From assembly GCF_028640845.1 (NCBI RefSeq), contig NC_080548.1, positions 17,171,321 through 17,235,320 of the forward strand: DNA of 64,000 nt. The letters run 5' to 3'. How positions within the stretch are numbered: the stretch's first letter is position 1; every line of letters starts with the position of its first letter. Positions 10,594 through 21,160 of the stretch are shown here, piece by piece. Below the pieces are notes generated by a model. That model was not told the origin of the DNA, searched no databases, and saw nothing but the letters and a program-made list of their open reading frames with translations. This stretch comes from Ahaetulla prasina. Lineage: Eukaryota; Chordata; Lepidosauria; Squamata; Colubridae. The translations under genes and the position numbers were made by a program.

Positions 10594-11134
10594 TGTTCTG
10601 ACCCAGGTTCCCAAACATGACAAATACTCTGACGTGAACTCAAAAGATTCCTTTATTGGGAATGCTGGCAGCCCTGGCAAAAAGTTCATTTCGCAGGCTA
10701 AGAAGTCCAGCCGGCTGGAAGATGAATGGTTGTCTGCCACACCTATTCATCTCCGCCCCCTGCCTTTTATCCCCAGAGCTAGGGTGGGGCTTCGCTAGCA
10801 GTGGTGGCTCTTCCTTCCCAAGGATCTGCCCACAGATTTCCACTGCTCTCCTCTCCTCTGCCTTCTGTGCATCCACATGTCTGGCACTGGACCCAGCTGT
10901 TCCTCCTCTTCCTCATCAGCCACCTCCAGACCTGGAGGCTGTTGACTCTCCATCTGAGGGCTGACAGACAGTCCGGGCTGCGCCTCTCTCTCTCTCTCTC
11001 TCTCTCTCTGCCAGCTCCATTCCCTCTTCCCCCTCGGAGCTAACAGGTTGCCCTGATGTGACCCTGACTCCCACGCCTCCTTCCCCTCCTCTGATTTGGC
11101 CGCTGGAGGGGCTGGCGTCCAACAGGCCACAACA
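10594..11134 (-). mobile_element. Solo LTR (541 bp)
   Basis: It has TG...CA ends: in element orientation it starts TGTTGTGGCC and ends GGTCAGAACA. A perfect 5-bp duplication ATGTG lies at 10589-10593 and 11135-11139. In element orientation a TATA-like GATAAAAG lies near 10763-10772 and an AATAAA at 10652-10657. A (TC)n run sits at 10986-11009. There is no internal region, so this is a product of LTR-LTR recombination. Frames through it are not genes. Confidence 0.9.
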
Positions 11135-11591
11135 ATGTGTCATATTTTTGGGCTGTGGTTATTTTTCAATTTAAATTTATCATAGCTGCCCAACTTCTGT
11201 GGCCTCTAGGTGGCATTCAAAACAAAGTGCCCCCTCCCATTAAAAACCAGATGAACCCCAAAATTGTACAGTCTGCACTAAATATGATCTAAAAATGACA
11301 CCGACAAAATAGAGCAGCTTCCCCCGCAAGCAGCGATGCATTGCTCTTATTCGCACAATTAGATGCAAATTGCCCACGTCACCTTTCCGTGGCAAATTTT
11401 TCCATCTGCTTTACTTTTGCACTCCGACAATTTCCCCAGTTCTTCTATTCTTAATTTATTTTAAAGGTCAGAAATAACTGTTTTGTTATTTCCCACACAC
11501 ACACACACAAAATGTATTTTGCTTGCAATCTAGCTCTGCATGATGGAATGCAGACAGATGGGGATTGTCTATGTTAAAGGACAAGTAACAG

Positions 11592-12143
11592 CTTTTAATT
11601 GTTGTTCAGTTGCTAAGTAGCATGTGACCCTTCACGATTCCATGGACCACAGCACGTTGCCGCTTCCCCCCCCCTGTTCTCCACTGTCTCCTGGAGTTTG
11701 CCCAAGGTCATGTTTCTTGCGTTGATGACACTATCTAACGATCTCATCCTTTACTGTCCCCTTCTTCTTCTGCCTTCTATCTTTCCCAACATCAGGGACA
11801 AGGTGTTTTTTTTTTAATTTGCATGTATATCCCGCCCTTCTCCGAAGACTCAGGGCGGCTTACACTATGTTAGCAATAGTCTTCATCCATTTGTATATTA
11901 TATACAAAGTCAACTTATTGCTCCCAACAATCTGGGTCCTCATTTTACCTACCTTATAAAGGATGGAAGGCTGAGTCAACCTTGGGCCTGGTGGGACTTG
12001 AACCTGCAAGTAATTGCAAGCAGCTGTGTTTATAACAGACTGTCTTACCAGCCTGAGCCACCAGAGGCCCAGAGTTCTCTCTTCTCATTAAGTGGCCAAA
12101 GTATTTGAGTTTCAGCTTATCTGTCCTTCCAAAGAACTATCAG
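11592..12143 (-). mobile_element. BovB/RTE LINE 3' fragment split by a SINE
   Basis: The segment 'gattccatggaccacagcac' and the following 'gttctccactgtctcctgga' are the reverse complement of the well-known BovB 3' coding end. The BovB text resumes at about 12071 ('attaagtggccaaagtattt') after the SINE at 11805-12070. BovB is the LINE shared by horizontal transfer between squamates and ruminants. Confidence 0.8.
11805..12070 (-). mobile_element. tRNA-derived SINE inserted in BovB
   Basis: Same family as 10143-10405, with the poly-A (T run) at 11806-11815. It interrupts BovB, so it is younger than that BovB copy. Confidence 0.75.
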
Positions 12144-12148
12144 GGTCA

Positions 12149-12586
12149 GTGATGGGTTTCACATTTTGTTACTAGTGGTTCACCACACACCGGCCTTCTG
12201 CATATGCGCCCAGCCTCAAAAACATGCCTAAATAGGAAGGCATAGAGCTGTGGCAGGTGGGCGGACCTGCAATTTAATAATACACATTCTTTTTTTTCTT
12301 TTTTTTATTACTTTTTTCCAACAAACAAAAAAGAAAATACATTATTACACCCTTGTGCTATACATAAAAAAAAGGAAGATTTGGGTCTTCGGATATATCC
12401 TCATGATTGCCAAAATCCACGTTCTCGAGGTACAGGTATGTGATGGGTTTCACATTTTGTTACTAGTGGTTCGCCACACACCTGCCTTCTGCATATGCGC
12501 CCAGCCTCAAAAACATGCCTAAATAGGAAGGCATAGAGCTGTGGCAGGTGGGCGGGCCCACCTGCAATTTAATAATACACATTCTT
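12149..12586. repeat. About 145-bp direct repeats flanking an L1-like tail
   Basis: Copy 1 is 12149-12292 and copy 2 is 12440-12586. Both start GTGATGGGTTTCACATTTTG and end in 'aataatacacattctt', with few differences. Between them about 147 bp is T-rich at its left and looks like a minus-strand L1 3' tail. Confidence 0.75.
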
Positions 12587-12793
12587 AAAGGTTCTGCTTC
12601 ATGGTGTGGCAAAGGAGGCTAATATAATTTAGAGGAGACACATGCATTAGTTTTTCTAATTGATTTCTCTGTTATTCTGGACAAGTTTCCTTTGGAATCC
12701 TGGGCGGAACTGTGAGCTGGGTATGTTTAATTTGCAGAACAGCAGAATAAATGGGTGCTTGGTGCCTATTTTAGATATTTGAAGGATTATCAT

Positions 12794-13184
12794 GTACAGG
12801 TAGTCCTCAACTTAATGGCTGTTTAATGACTGTTTGAAGTTACAACAGCAGTGAAAAAAAAAGACATGACCATTTTTCAAACTTACGACTGTTGCAGCAT
12901 CCATGGGATCACACCACAATTTGGACACGTGGTAACCAGCGTGTATCTATGATGGTTGCAGTGTCCCTGGTAGCGGGACATGTGGTCATGTTTTGCGACC
13001 TTCTGATGAGCCTAGTCAATGAGGAATCCAGATACACTTAACTACCGTGTTACTAACTTAACAACTGAGGTGATTCACTTAACAGTGGTAAGAAAGGTTG
13101 TACAGTGAGGCAACGTAACAACTGCCTGGCTTAGCAACAGAAATTTTGGGCTCAATGGTGGTCGTAAATCGAAGACTACCTGTA
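12794..13184. mobile_element. MITE with ACAGGTAGTCCTC inverted ends
   Basis: It begins TACAGGTAGTCCTCAACTTA and ends with the reverse complement 'gaagactacctgta'. There is no coding capacity. The family is dispersed here (26817, 43735, 48490, 53060, 58850, 62405). TA at both edges would fit a TA-targeting family, but I do not name it. Confidence 0.75.
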
Positions 13185-13534
13185 ATAGAAATGAGACTCC
13201 AACCAAGGATGAAATGTTATGGATGATTGTTAAGGGAAAGTTTGCACCACTTTCCAGTCATGGGATCTAAAGCCCCTGGAGACTTGGCTGGAGGTATTTG
13301 AACTGAGGCTGGAGGTCAGTAATATTAGTAATTCTTTAATGAGATCAATTTACTTTTATGTCTTTACTAAGCCATGATACAAAACAACATTGGTTACTGT
13401 GAGTATAAATAAATATTCATTAAGAATATGAGCAAAAATATTAGCTCATAATCCATCAAGAAAATGTAGAACTAAAAGGATCAAAATAACAACATTTTAT
13501 TTAAAACATCTTCAGGAATAAGACATAATGTAGA
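13185..13534. other. No gene recognised
   Basis: AT-rich spacer between a MITE and the GATA tract. Confidence 0.45.
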
Positions 13535-13541
13535 TAGATAC

Positions 13542-13619
<78 letters not shown>

Positions 13620-13650
13620 GATAGATATAGAGACAGATAGCTAGATAGAT

Positions 13651-13713
<63 letters not shown>

Positions 13714-13807
13714 GATAGATATAGAGACAGATAGATATAGAGATAGATAGATAGAGATAGATGATAGATGATAGATGATAGATAGAGATAGAGATAGATA
13801 GATAGAT

Positions 13808-13840
<33 letters not shown>

Positions 13841-13869
13841 GATAGATGATAGATGATAGATAGATAGAT

Positions 13870-13906
<37 letters not shown>

Positions 13907-14157
13907 GTGATAGATAGATGATAGATAGATAGATGATAGAGATAGATAGATGATGATAGATAAAGAGAGAGAGAGAGAGAGAGAGATATGATAGAGAGAT
14001 AGATGATAGATAGACGATAGATAGATGAGATAGATAGATAGATAGATGATAGATAGATAGATAGATAGATTAGATAGATGATAGATAGATAGGTAGGTAG
14101 GTAGGTAGGTGATAGATAGGTGATAGATAGATGATAGAGATAGATGATGATAGATAA

Positions 14158-14190
<33 letters not shown>

Positions 14191-14231
14191 TGATAGATAG
14201 ATGATAGATAGATAGACGATAGATAGATGAT

Positions 14232-14301
<70 letters not shown>

Positions 14302-14322
14302 TAGATAGATGATAGATAGATG

Positions 14323-14417
<95 letters not shown>

Positions 14418-14418
14418 C
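13535..14418. repeat. (GATA)n tract, Bkm-like, about 880 bp
   Basis: Nearly pure GATA repeats with GATGATA interruptions, short (GA)n at 13968-13985, (TA)n at 14158-14178 and a GTAG patch near 14091-14110. The 313-codon minus frame (Tyr-Leu-Ser-Ile repeats) is an artefact. GATA arrays form the snake Bkm satellite, classically enriched on the W chromosome. Confidence 0.97.
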
Positions 14419-14926
14419 AATCTCCATAATAATTTGCATCAAATGTTAATCTAGAGATGTTAGCTACATAAGAGTAGAGTGAATTTCATTAGGGCAAAAC
14501 AATTGCAAGTTGCCTGCCAGATTATTCTTCTTTCTCTAAAGTCACAATACCTCTTGTCTACACCTTCCTCTCCTTTAGTATAAACATATCAAATCCCTCT
14601 GATCTCCCTCTGCAGTCCTCCGGCTGGCAGCAGAAAAGCTGGACAGTCCAACATCTTTCTGCCAATAACCTTTCAGCTTGCCCAAAGCTGCCTTAAGTTT
14701 TAAGTAGCTAGTAAATTACACGCCGCATTAATACCCATCAACCATTCCGTTAAACGGCAGGGAAAGCAATAAGATGATATGACTGGTGCCCTAAAATCAA
14801 ATAGGCCATATTGCAAATAGTGTGTAGTAACGGAGAGAAAGGGGGAAGGAAGCTGCAGAGTTCTCTTGATTGTGTTGATTGTGTTGACATTTTCTCCTCC
14901 TGCAGATTTATCTCTGCAGCTGCATC
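14419..14926. other. No gene recognised
   Basis: Apparently unique sequence with short frames only. Confidence 0.45.
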
Positions 14927-14934
14927 TCATATAC

Positions 14935-15648
14935 CCGTGATGGCAAACCTATGGCACGGGTTCCAGTGGTGGCACACAGAGTCCTCTCTGCTGGCATGTA
15001 TGCCGTCGCCCAGGTCAGATCTCCATGGTGTTTCTTTCGTGAGCTTCTGTTTCCCTACAAATGATGAACAGAAGCGCATGAAAGAAAAAGATCTTATCTC
15101 TTGCCATGTTACCAGTGTTGGGATGCTCCACCTCCCGCCAGCCAGCTGGTCTTTGGGTCTGTGCTACGCACACGCGCATGTCTGCACATGCATGTGCACA
15201 TGTCTGTGCATGCGCGTGTCCGTATATGTCCATGCATGGGCATGTCTGTGTATGTTCGCTCATGCGCGCACGTATGTCTGTGCATGCGCGTGTCCGTATA
15301 TGTCCATGCATGTGCATGTCTGTGTATGTTCGCTCATGCGCGCACGTATGTCTGTGCATGCGCATGTCCGTATATGTCCATGCATGGGCATGTCTGTGTA
15401 TGTTCGCTCATGCGCGCACGTATGTCTGTGCATGCGCATGTCCGTATATGTCCATGCATGGGCATGTCTGTGTATGTTCGCTCATGCGCGCACGTATGTC
15501 TGTGCATGTGCATGTCCGTATATGTCCATGCATGGGCATGTCTGTGTATGTTCGCTCATGCGCGCACGTATGTCTGTGCATGCGCGCGCACCTTTCAGTT
15601 TGGGCATTCGTGCGCCCAGTTTGGGCACTAAAAGGTTCGCCATCACTA
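14935..15648. mobile_element. hAT-type element containing a minisatellite
   Basis: A perfect 8-bp duplication TCATATAC (14927-14934, 15649-15656) encloses ends that are inverted: CCGTGATGGCAAACCT on the left and AGGTTCGCCATCACTA on the right. There is no transposase. Most of the interior is the 74-bp tandem array. Confidence 0.85.
15201..15589. repeat. 74-bp minisatellite, five units plus a partial
   Basis: Units start with TGTCTGTGCATG at 15201, 15275, 15349, 15423 and 15497, with a partial unit at 15571. Units differ by a few bases. Because 74 is not a multiple of 3 and the unit has no stop in any plus frame, all three plus frames stay open. The Cys/Met/His-rich 176-306-codon frames are therefore artefacts. 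Confidence 0.95.
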
Positions 15649-15734
15649 TCATATACTGTACTATGGGCAATTTTAGGGTGAATAACTTGTGTCAGCTAAG
15701 GGGAGCAAAACTGACAGGGGAAAGATTTTGAACC

Positions 15735-16060
15735 CGTTTCTCCTTTTCTTTTTTCTATTTTTTAAATTCTTTTTATTCAGCATTTACATCTTTAAAATCT
15801 TTGTTATGTTTTTACAGCTTTCCGATACCGGCATCTTTAGTAATATCCGTTTTATCTTTCAACCAACTATATACATATACATTTTATTTGTTACTTACTC
15901 ATTCCTATAATCACTACGGTTATATACATACCTACTACACTTTAAATATTGCATTTCACTATAATTTCTCCTTTTCATGATCATCTTTTGCCTTTGTCCC
16001 CCCTCCAGCTAGAAATATTTAATACACATAATCCTGCTGTATTGAGCGCTACATTGCCAT
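15735..16060 (-). mobile_element. Probable L1-like LINE 3' end
   Basis: It is T-rich on the left ('ttttttaaattctttttatt') and followed by AT-rich 3'-UTR-like sequence, comparable to 50520-51015. There is no ORF2 protein evidence inside it, so the call is tentative. Confidence 0.4.
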
Positions 16061-16313
16061 AAATAATTTTTTTAAAAACACAACTTTTGGAATCAACTCA
16101 AATTCTGCAGAAGCCTGGTAGCCAACCTTTGAAGATCATAATCAACTCAGCTGTATCTCATTAGCAAACCCACTGACAAACAAGAACAATTAGACCCACA
16201 CATGCAGAGTTAAAGCAAACTACTTTATTATATGCTGCCTATAATACAGGAATCTCCCTAGATTGGTAGCCTTCTCTGGGGAACAAATAGATAAGTCTCC
16301 AAGGAACCTAAGG

Positions 16314-16578
16314 CAGGGGTGAAATCTATTTACCTTCCTTACCAGTTCGGAAGTGTGTGCACGTCACATGTGCAGGCACAACCTCTGCGCATGCGCAAAA
16401 CCTTTCTGCACATGTGCAGAGGGTACAAAACACATTACTTCCTGGAAACCAGGAAGTAATGACAGCTGGGTGGGTGGGCGGAGCCTCGCACTGTGATTGC
16501 TACCGGTTCTCCGAACTACCAGCCAAGTTTGCTGCTGGATCGCGTGATCCGGTCTGAACCAGGAGCATTTCACCCCTG
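16314..16578. mobile_element. hAT-type MITE (265 bp)
   Basis: It starts CAGGGGTGAAATCTATTTAC and ends GCATTTCACCCCTG. The target duplication is ACCTAAGG/ACTTAAGG (7 of 8). The interior holds 'cctggaaaccagg' inverted arms. Confidence 0.85.
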
Positions 16579-17004
16579 ACTTAAGGGGTGTCGGTCCTAG
16601 CCCTTTTGCAGGTGTGCAGTGACTCCAGGCTAACTTTGTGCTTGACTCTTCCCCCTTATCAGGTTGGGTGCTTCCCAACACCCACCCATCCCAGCAAACT
16701 AGCATTGATTTAGGAAGAGTTTTCAAATGTTACGAATTCAGCTATTGTTCCACTATTCGCAATCAGCTGTATGCTCTTAAAAGAAAGTGTAACATCGAGT
16801 AAATAGAGAGAAGCAAATATTTTACCCCTATTAATTGGAAACAACTATTTCAAGCTACAAAGGACAGGAATGCCACCTTCTTTTGGAGGGACCATATGCT
16901 TCAACTTTTAGGACAGCCTGGCCAGAAACTAAGATTCCACCCAAGAGCTGGGAAGCATTTTATAGCAAGCTGTGTAAGATTTCTCTCAGCATCTTTCAGC
17001 TCAC

Positions 17005-17240
17005 CCGTTTATTTATTTATTCATTCAAGCAGGACTGGCATAAATAGCTGTTTTTAAATTGGGGTTTTAATAATATTTTAAATTTTTAAATGTTTTAATA
17101 ATCGGCCGCATAGTAATAGTTCTTTTTAAATTTTTTAATTGTATATATTCCGTGTTTTATTTTGGCTGTACACCGCCCTGAGTCCTTCGGGAGAAGGGCG
17201 GTATAGAAATTTAATAAAATAAAATAAAAAATAAATAAAA
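17005..17240 (+). mobile_element. L2-like LINE 3' end
   Basis: It begins near the last coding segment ('ttcaagcaggactggc'). A 3' UTR follows with an 'accgccctgagtccttcggg' / 'agaagggcggtat' stem and an AATAAA-rich tail. Same family as 18489-18950 and 25748-26225. Confidence 0.75.
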
Positions 17241-17244
17241 ATAT

Positions 17245-17740
17245 ACTCCAAAAAAATATGGTAGATTTTTGACATCTGCCCCACAATTTCGCTATGGACT
17301 AGAAGCATTGTTCCGGGGGTTTAGACAAAACTCTTTTGCTCTCATTTCCTCACTGAATCCTGGTGGATTGAACTATAGCTTTCCAGCTTGCAAAATAGAT
17401 GATCTGCTGCTGAGTTATGGTTCATTGTTTCTCTGGGCTTCAATCCAACCCAGCATAGAAGCCAGATGACAATTCCCATTTGTTCCTTCTTACTAAAAAG
17501 AAAAAAAAAGGAAGGCAAACATAACTTTTGAACCAATAGCCTGACGACTTACATATCAGAAAACAAATTTGGATGCGTACTCAGGAGCCAAATTAACAGC
17601 TTTGTTTGCTCTTGACATCTGGGCCACAGTTGAATTAGATGCCTTGAATGTATAACCACATCATGCTGAATTAAATCACTGCAAACTTGCATCCATCTTT
17701 TCTTACCTCCAAAGTAATTTACGTTTTCCCAAACCCTTTA
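17245..17740. repeat. Local duplication segment C (partner 24055-24553)
   Basis: From 'tatactccaaaaaa' through 'tttacgttttcccaaaccct' it is nearly identical to 24055-24553, including shared T-run and A-run positions. It holds no gene. It starts with the right end of the MITE that is complete at 23591-24074. Confidence 0.9.
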
Positions 17741-18138
17741 CAATGGTTGATTGGCTCAGTTGTGACCATACTGCATTACCCTTTGTGTGCAGTGTATGTA
17801 CCTTTAGATCAGGGATAGCTAACCTTTTGCCATCCTTGTCAAAAGTGCGGGGAGCGGGGCGGGGTGTGCCCACACCCATAATTCTATGCGCCCCACACGT
17901 GTGTGTGTTTGAGAGAGACCCCCCGCACTCCCCCCCGCTTTTGGTACGTGATGGCCCGGTGGACCTGATAGGCCTGTTTTTTACTCTCCCCAGGCTTCAG
18001 AGCCTTTCTAGGAGCCTGGGGAGGGCAAAAACGGCCTTTTCTACTCCCCCGGAGGCCCTCCGGAGGCCGGAAATGGCTCATTTGCTGACTTCCTGTGGAA
18101 CCAGAAGGCATGTTTCTTGCTCTCCTCAGGCTCCAGAG

Positions 18139-18418
18139 CAGAGGTGGGTTTCAGCAATATTCTGACCAGTTCCGGTAGTGGAAATATTGAGTAGTTCGGA
18201 GAACCGGTAGTAAAAATTCTGACTGGCTCCGTCCCCATCTATTTTCTGCCTCCCGAGTCCCAGCTGATCGGGAGGAAATGGGGATTTTGCAGTAACTTCC
18301 CATGGAATGGGGAGGGAATGGAGATTTTACAGTATCCTTCCCCTGCTATACCCACCAAGCCAGACCCACCAAGCCACACCCACAGAACTGGCAGTAAAAA
18401 ATTTGAAACCCACCACTG
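18139..18418. mobile_element. hAT-type MITE (280 bp)
   Basis: It starts CAGAGGTGGGTTTCAGCA and ends GAAACCCACCACTG. A perfect CTCCAGAG duplication lies at 18131-18138 and 18419-18426. This is the commonest MITE subfamily in the window. Confidence 0.9.
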
Positions 18419-18488
18419 CTCCAGAGCCTTTCTAGGAGCCTGGGGAGGGCAAAAATGGCCTCCTCCCCCAGAGGACTTCCAGAGGCCA

Positions 18489-18950
18489 GAAAGGGTACTT
18501 ACGGGACCGCCTGCTGTTACCTCATGCCTCCCACCGACCCGTACGCTCACACAGAGAGGGCCTTCTCAGGGTGCCGTCCACCAAACAATGTCGGCTGGCG
18601 GCCCCCAGGGGCAGGGCCTTCTCTGTTGGAGCTCCTACGCTCTGGAACGAACTTCCCCCTGGTTTACGTCAAGTGCCTGATCTTCGGACTTTTCGCCGTG
18701 AGCTGAAAACGCACCTATTTATTCAAGCGGGACTGGCCTAAAAGTTTTATTAAATTTTAATTGGGGTAATTTATATTTTAAGGTTTGTTAAATTGTTATT
18801 AAATTCCGGCCACCTTGTAATATGTTTTGTTTTAATCTTGTTTTAATGTGTATATTGTGGATTTTTTATATGGCTGTACACCGCCCTGAGTCCTTCGGGA
18901 GAAGGGCGGTATAAAAATCGAATAAAATAAATAAATAAATAAATAAATGG
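18489..18950 (+). mobile_element. L2-like LINE 3' end with TAAA tail
   Basis: It encodes a decayed C-terminal block (Leu-Leu-Glu-Leu-Leu-Arg-Ser-Gly-Thr-Asn-Phe-Pro in one frame). The 3' UTR carries the conserved 'ctgtacaccgccctgag' stem and an (AAAT)n tail. Confidence 0.75.
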
Positions 18951-19006
18951 CTTATTTGCCAACTTCCGGTGGGACCGGTGTTGGAGATGAGCTCGCGTGC
19001 CCACAG

Positions 19007-19322
19007 ATACATCAGCAAAATCTGGACGCTTGGTAACTGGTTCATACTTATGACGGTTGTAGTGTCCTGGGGTCATGGGATCCTCTTTTGTGACCTTCTG
19101 ATAAGCAAAGTCAATGGGGAAGCCAGATTCACCATGTTGTCAAGATTCTGACAGATGCCCTAATTAACTCATGAGTCTCGAGCCAAGTTTCAAAAGAAAT
19201 CCAGTTATTTACTAGGAGCAGCATATCGGCCTCTACTCAACTGAGGTCAACTCTGCCGCATGTAATTTATGGCTTAACTTTGACCCTGTTTCCCCCCTCC
19301 TCTCAGTCTGTGTCATAAATCA
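19007..19322. repeat. Local duplication segment A (partner 21848-22170)
   Basis: Starting 'acatcagcaaaatctggacg' and running to 'cagtctgtgtcataaatcac', this is almost identical to 21848-22170. The first part is a piece of the ACAGGTAGTCC MITE family, and the rest ('atgagtctcgagccaagttt') is not otherwise repeated in the window. Confidence 0.9.
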
Positions 19323-19900
19323 CTTCATTCAATGCCATTGTAACTTCAGATGGTCACTAAACAAACTAGTTGTTAAGTGAGTCAGGCCCAATTTTATGAA
19401 TTTTTTTTTGCCATGGTTGTTAAACAAATCACTGCAGTTGTTGAGTGGATCATATTCCCCTCCCCCCATTGACTTTGCATGTTGGAAATGGTGATCACAT
19501 GACCTTGGGGTGCTGCAACAATCCATGGAGTCATGTGATTATACATGCTGGTTGCCAATTTTGATCATGTTACTTCAGGAATGCTGCAATGATGACAGTC
19601 ATAAATCACTTCATTCAATGCCATTGTAACTTCAGATGGTCACTAAACATACTGTTGTTAAGTGGAGGGCTACTGTATCATAAAAATTGTCTGATGCTTA
19701 CTGTATTTTTGAGTATAAGACACCTTTTCCCCCAAAAGAGGGTGAAAATCTGGGTGTGTCTTATACTCGAGTTTTTTTTTTTACCATGGTTGTTAAACAA
19801 ATCACTGCAGTTGTTGAGTGGATCATATTCCCTCCCCCATTGACTTTGCATGTTGGAAATGGTGATCACATGATCTTGATAGGTGATTGGTCAATACATA
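19323..19900. repeat. Local duplications, including segment B (partner 23474-23670)
   Basis: 19390-19510 and 19776-19880 are direct repeats of each other ('ccatggttgttaaacaaatc' onward). 19583-19770 is repeated at 23474-23670, where it enters the TACYGTATTTTT MITE. Here the MITE is internally deleted, with only its left end and a short piece left (19697-19775). Confidence 0.8.
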
Positions 19901-19944
19901 GCAGTTTCATCTAATTCTGTACTACAAGGAGCAATGTCCTATAT

Positions 19945-20402
19945 CAGGGGTGGCAAACCTTTTACTCACCGAGTGCCGAACAGGTACACGCTTTGCGCGC
20001 TTTATGCATGTGCGTGCTATCTAGGCTAATGCGTGTTTCCTCCCCCGTGCTCTGCGTGCACAATTGCACCATCTGTGCATGCGCCAGGTTTCGGGTGGCT
20101 CCCCCTGTGCGCTGCATGTGCAATTGTACTATCTGAGCATGTGTATGGTTTTCGCGTATGCAATGCATGTGCCGAATGCCATCTATGCATACATGTGCTG
20201 CATTCAAGTAGTCTCGCGTACATGCGCAAATGTACATGCAGAGCCACGTACGTGCCAGCTGGGTCCCCTGAATTGCACACATGCGCACCAGAGGCCCGAA
20301 CACCCGCTGGGGCACGCGCATGCATGCACAGCCGCAGGTGAGTTGAGCGACAGCTTGCGTGCCTGGAAAGATGGCTCTGCGTGCCATAGGTTAGCCATCA
20401 CG
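19945..20402. mobile_element. hAT-type element (about 458 bp)
   Basis: It starts CAGGGGTGGCAAACCTTTTA and ends 'ggttagccatcacgg', an inverted pair. The interior is CpG-rich with repeated 'gcatgcgc'-like words. The left duplication TCCTATAT is at 19937-19944; the right copy is split by the next MITE. Confidence 0.8.
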
Positions 20403-20410
20403 GTCCTATA

Positions 20411-20547
20411 CAGTGGTGGGATTCAGCCAGTTCGCACCACTTCGGGAGAACCGGTTGTTAGCTTTCTGAGCAGTCTGGTAAACTGGTTGTTGGAAGAAAT
20501 CATTAGGGCAGAGAACCGGTTGTTAAATTACTTGAATCCCACCCCTG
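20411..20547. mobile_element. hAT-type MITE (137 bp)
   Basis: It starts CAGTGGTGGGATTCAGCC and ends GAATCCCACCCCTG. A perfect GTCCTATA duplication lies at 20403-20410 and 20548-20555. It is inserted into the right target duplication of the element at 19945. A reverse-oriented relative is at 36413-36539. Confidence 0.9.
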
Positions 20548-20644
20548 GTCCTATATTATTACTTTCCTCCAAAAAATTAATCTTGTTCCTTTCCGAATAA
20601 GGGACAGGAAATTCTGTCTGTAGATGGCAACTTTAATCTTGCAT

Positions 20645-21160
20645 ATAATAGAATAACAGAATTGGAAGGGGCCTTGGAGCTCTTCTAGTCCAACCCCCTG
20701 CTCAAGCGGGAGACCCTGTACCATTTCAGACAAATGGCTGTCCAATCACTTCTTAAAAACCTCCAGTGATCGAGTACCCACAACTTCTGGAGGTAAATCG
20801 GTCCACTGGTTAATTTTTCTAACTGTCAGAAAGTTTCTCCTTAATTCTGGGTTGTATCTCTCCTTGATTAGTTTCCACCCATTGCTTCTTGTCTTGCCTT
20901 CAGGTGCTCTGGAGCAGGGATCTCCAACCTTGGCAACTTTAAGAGTTGTGGACTCTTAAAGTTGCCAAGGTTGGAGACCCCTGCTCTGGAGAATAGATTG
21001 GCCCCCTCTTCTTTGTGACAGCCCCACAAATATTGGAAGACCACTATTATGTCACCCCTAGTCCCTCCCTTTGTTAGACTACCCAGTTCCTGCAACCATT
21101 CATCCTATGTTTTAGCCTCTAGTCCCCTAATCATCTTTATTGTTCTTCTCCGCACTCATT
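20645..21160 (-). mobile_element. CR1 LINE 3' fragment
   Basis: On the minus strand it has the ORF2 C-terminal pattern (Met-Gln-Glu-Leu-Gly-Ser-Leu-Thr near the 5' end) and the 3' UTR. A 69-bp hairpin MITE interrupts it. Confidence 0.75.
20915..20983. mobile_element. Fold-back MITE (69 bp)
   Basis: Near-perfect inverted arms start CAGGGATCTCCAACCTTGGC. The CTCTGGAG duplication is perfect (20907-20914, 20984-20991). It is nested in CR1. Confidence 0.85.

Larger units (their letters stand above)
17814..18990. mobile_element. hAT-related element broken by two insertions
   Basis: The left end 'cagggatagctaaccttttg' and the interior ('gcctttctaggagcctgggg', 'ggaggccctccggaggccgg') match the 3416-4037 family in reverse orientation. 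It is split by a MITE (18139-18418) and an L2-like LINE (18489-18950). Its right end is unclear. Confidence 0.55.

Noticed and set aside
13501..14442. 313-residue minus-strand frame rich in Tyr-Leu-Ser-Ile
   Set aside because: Translation of the GATA array; no non-repeat coding content.
14811..15731. 306-residue Cys/Met/His-rich frame resembling a metal-binding protein
   Set aside because: Produced by the 74-bp minisatellite, open in all three plus frames, inside a hAT-type element.
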